Source: Bugulina stolonifera (taxonomy: Eukaryota > Bryozoa > Gymnolaemata > Cheilostomatida > Bugulidae). From it: a DNA stretch of 64,000 bases. This document shows, in pieces, positions 60,486-64,000 of the stretch. Location: assembly GCA_935421135.1 (NCBI GenBank), contig OW285194.1, positions 6,964,376 to 7,028,375 of the forward strand, read 5' to 3'. Below the pieces are notes generated by a model. That model made no database searches and was not told the origin of the DNA. It saw only the letters and a program-made list of their open reading frames with translations. Position 1 is the stretch's first letter, and every line of letters starts with the position of its first letter. The position numbers and the translations under genes are program-made.

Positions 60486-62637
60486 GGATTTTGGTAGAAA
60501 TAACTAGTTTTTACTGGATGGACATCTATTTTATAGGTTTTGTAGTTTTAACTGCAACTTCCTTTCCATCATTGCACTTGCATATGCATGTAGTTGCGTT
60601 TAACAGTGGGATGATACTTTACACTGTTACATGATGAGCCAAATCCTATAACATTATGTGCACGTGTATTTAATAACTGTACACACAATGTACCTAGCAT
60701 TGCTGAGTCAACTTCCTGTAATTATAACGTTGTTTTAATTAGGTTGACAACCGTGTAAATTGCTGTTTCTTGATTGTTCCATTCTGCCACTGAAGTTGTC
60801 CTATTTTGTAATTGATCCGTCTGAATTAGTAAATGATAGATAAGTATCTGTACGCACAATAGTAATCATCTCTCGGTTGGATTGCGTTTATTGCGAGGAA
60901 CCTTTTATAAATACTTTATTTTTATTCACGTTTCTGCAACCTCAGAGTAATGCTGTTGGGCTAAAAATGCAAAGTATTGTGGTGAAATGCGCATTTCATC
61001 CTTGACATTGTAAATACATGTACATCGTTGTATCAAGCCGAGTGACCCCTTGATTGTTAATCTTTTATACCGAATGTATTGGTAATGTTTTATAATGTTT
61101 TGTATCACAACCGACCTAGGAGGTCTGACCCAGGATCGACCTCGTCCTTTTTTATTGTTTTTGCGCAAAACTGTAAGACCAATTAATGATAGTCGTACTT
61201 TTTGCTGGAAGCCACAAGAATGATTTAAAAAAAGGCGAATGTTTTCCTATGTCAGTTTGGTCGTCTGCCAGAGCTCAATAAAGTCGCATCTACATTATAT
61301 CAAGAATACCTCTCCATGCAGCACTGGGTAGCATCATCATTATTGCTCCAGGCAAGAGAACTTCTACGACCGGTTTACTCAATTCTACACCAGCTAGAGG
61401 TGAATACTGTAAATACCATTTGGTTACGTCTAACTCATAAAATTGTGTATGTATAATAGCAAAGTGTCAAATTATCAGACAGCTCTTGACTTTCACTATA
61501 TTGTGGATGGTGTTGTGTACAACTGAATGGAAATGAAAATCTTATTTGGGCCACACCTTGATTGCATTGACTTTCCTAACAGTATGGTTGCCAACTGGAT
61601 TTCCATGGAGGTACATTGAAGCTCAATGCCGAGCATGCTAGGCGTATGAAAGTACGAGGACTACGTTGTGGTCAGTCTTCATACCCAACAGAATGAAGAG
61701 AAATCTAGCTCAGAGTTGCATGCAGTAGTCCTGAAGAAACACAAGGATGCCCTGTAATATTTATGTAGCTTTAATTTAGAGGGGAGATTTAGGTAAAAGT
61801 ACAGGATTGCTTCTTTAGCAATATTGCTGCTGGGCCATTCCATGGGGACTGATCAAATTTGCGTGCTGGCCCGACTCAGATTTTTTTGAAAATTTGCAGG
61901 TAGAAAGAGCACCCTTGAATTAGTGGGAAACCACCAATTCTTTTTCTAATTTACTCCTGTGGTTCCGGCAGCAGCTCGTTGAAAAGTGGGAAAATGTGGT
62001 GGGGACAACTCCAAATGGACTTTTTTGAAATTTTTGAACATTCAAATTATTACTGTGGCCACTGTATGATACTTAGAGCTGTAATTTTTGTTACATGGAT
62101 ACTTTCATATACGTGCTTCAGTTTCACTACTTATTCAAGCCTGTATGGTCAACATATTGAGGGTCAGAGATCACTGAAAACACCTCTCGGAGCTAGTTTG
62201 ACCCAAATTCACTTAAAATCGACCAAATAAACACTGCTGGATTTGATGAAAAGAAGGTTGATATAGAATAACTAAAGATTAAAGGTGCTCAACACATGGA
62301 TAAATGCATTTTTGAGAACACAAAAAACTCTCCAAAACGAACTGTATGGCGACAGCGGCTCAAATTCAACATGGCCGCCGTCCGAGTTGGCGTTTTAGGG
62401 CGTTATTCAAGGCTAAATCTACTAAGCTTAGTAGTGAAAATGAATGGTGAAAATGTTGCTATATATACAATTCACATTTGTAGATTCCATTTTTGCTATG
62501 AAAATCTTGTCTTTTTGAGTCTAAAAGGCTGAATTCTCAGATTCAAATTTTACATACATTCGCTATAATATAGTGACTATATCGCCAATGCAGTTAATTG
62601 GCTATGGCCATAAAGGTCAGTCAAGACTTAATTTAAA
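60486..62637. other. no gene supported; possible outer part of the right-hand fold-back element
   Basis: Open frames at 60926-61168 (-), 61979-62230 and 62296-62532 (+) have no domain. 61840-62620 has repeat-like features (AACATGGCCGCCGTCCGAGT, homopolymer T runs) and could belong to the element beginning at 62638, whose right end is outside the window. Confidence 0.35.
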
Positions 62638-64000
62638 GTGCAATTTAAGACTTGGCCTGGTTATGCAACCTATTTTGTGAAGAAAAATGAGTGAAATCCA
62701 TTTTACTAGCCTGAACATGCAGTTTTGTTAACTTTGCCATTACTCTTCCTTTCACACATTTGTTAAATGAGGCAGAATAGCTAAGCTAAGCAGTATTTCC
62801 AGGTCAGACTTAACCAAGTATTGTTTAATGAAAAGGAAGAGGAAGAAGATGGAGCTCCATAGAACTAAGGCTTTTTTAATCAGTGGGTGAGGTGGTGTCT
62901 TAGCTCGGGATTTCTTTTTATGGTCACCATTAGTTATCAGATTCTAATCAAAAATATACATACAAAATTATAGCCACAGCCCACAAACAATAGTTTTGAC
63001 AAATTTACATAATTATATACATGTAATTAGCTTACAATTAAACCAGTCTTTACTAATTAGCTTCAAAAATATTTTTTGTTCATGATATGTGAATAGTTCC
63101 TTTTCGGTGTATAAGTGTTGTACATTATTTATTAGAAGAGATTGAATTTCAGCAGTCCATAGTATGACAATTATTATGGCCAGGTCAATATGGTTGTCTG
63201 CACTTAGAAAGGTGAGATCTGCTCTTCTTTTATCCACTGAGCATAGTTCTTTTCAGATAAGTGGTTTTGTCTTTCGAAGGGTCAAGACTATCTCGATTGG
63301 AAATCAAGTTGTCGGGATAAGGAACGGTAAATTTGGCGAGGTGATGCTAGCAAGTACATTAAACATTATTACCTTTGAAAACAAGCAAACACTTGTAATA
63401 TAATTTCAACTTGCTAGGTACAACTAAACTTAGTCTCACAAAACCATATTCATACTTTTGATTACTCTGTTGATTAAAAAGTTAATGCATGTCGCACCAC
63501 TTACCTTAGTTGTGGTAATTTATATAGGACCAAAAAGATATTTTTGGAGCTAATTAGCAAACACCGGTTTAATTGTCAGCTACATGTAAATATATATAAA
63601 AATTGTTAAAAGTTATTGTTCGAGGGCTGTGGCGATAGTTATGCAAGTACATGTACATGTATAAAATATTTGATTAGAATTTGATAACTAATGGTGACCC
63701 CAAAATTTGTCTTGAGCTAGTTTAAATAACCTTTAACTCCTCAGCCTTACCCACTGATTAAAGGTGCCTTAGTTCCATGGAGCATCACTTTCTTCACCTT
63801 CTTTTTCACTAAACAATACTTGGTATAAGTCACACCTTGAAATACTGCTTAGATTGGCTATCTTACATCATTTAACAAACGTGTGAAAGGACGAGTCATG
63901 GTAAAGTTACCAAAACTGCATGTTTGCGCTATTAAAAAGGATTTCACCCATTTTTCTTCACCAATAAGGTTGTATAACTAGACCAAGTCGCAAATTGTAC
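62638..64000. mobile_element. large fold-back element, cut by the window end
   Basis: Left arm about 62638-63085 is the reverse complement of about 63535-64000. Matching landmarks include ACATGCAGTTTTG with GTTAACTTT, CTTTCACACATTTGTTAAATG, CTAAGCAGTATTTC, AAGTATTGTTTA, CTCCATAGAACTAAGGC, TTTAATCAGTGGGT, GGTCACCATTAGTTATCA and ACTAATTAGCTTCAAAAATA. Identity is about four fifths by eye with small indels; the spacer is about 450 bp and non-coding. The arms are still matching at base 64000, so the real end lies beyond. Confidence 0.85.

Overview
The window looks like nuclear DNA of an invertebrate animal. It is AT-rich, its genes are split by short GT-AG introns, almost all of them in phase 1, and the products are small secreted proteins built from animal extracellular domains: apple/PAN-like, fucolectin (F5/8C-type), C-type lectin (CTLD) and thrombospondin type 1 (TSP1). 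Gene content, compactness and AT bias would fit a sponge (demosponge) or another early-branching marine animal. That placement is inference; no marker gene is present. No prokaryotic feature, rRNA or convincing tRNA was found.

Layout. 1-14.6 kb is a secreted-lectin neighbourhood. It holds an apple-like plus fucolectin gene (1-1415, +), a CTLD plus Cys-rich/apple-like gene (4317-5749, +), and two paralogous single-CTLD genes in divergent orientation (6500-7890, - and 11958-13066, +), with a third decayed CTLD copy near 14.6 kb. 16.4-21.1 kb (-) is one larger gene for an unrecognised, probably intracellular helical protein of about 800 residues; its last intron carries a perfectly phased 10-bp minisatellite. 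24.9-54.6 kb holds five minus-strand paralogues, here called A to E, encoding small secreted proteins with two TSP1-type modules. All five share a split start (coding exon 1 is only ATG plus one base), a signal-peptide mini-exon, a variable linker exon, a TSP1 exon and a divergent TSP1 exon. All carry the same TATA sequence 58-59 bp upstream of the ATG. Copy E has lost its last module.

Mobile DNA. 54795-60477 is a hAT-type DNA element with 8-bp target duplications, inserted just upstream of gene E. Nested inside it is a short non-autonomous LTR retrotransposon (55925-57975) with two 303-bp LTRs and a 4-bp target duplication. Large fold-back elements lie at 36514-38228 and at 62638 to the window end, with smaller hairpin elements at 8.8, 9.6, 22.4, 23.2 and 49.4-50.2 kb. 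Minisatellites lie at 16.75, 22.7, 35.2, 41.7 and 51.7 kb. The palindrome TACATGTA recurs throughout the non-coding DNA.

The lectin and TSP1 genes probably act outside the cell in recognition, adhesion or matrix; this follows from the domains only. The most distinctive system is the TSP1-doublet array with its fixed promoter-to-start geometry. Long stretches, notably 42.3-51.1 kb, hold no gene I can support.
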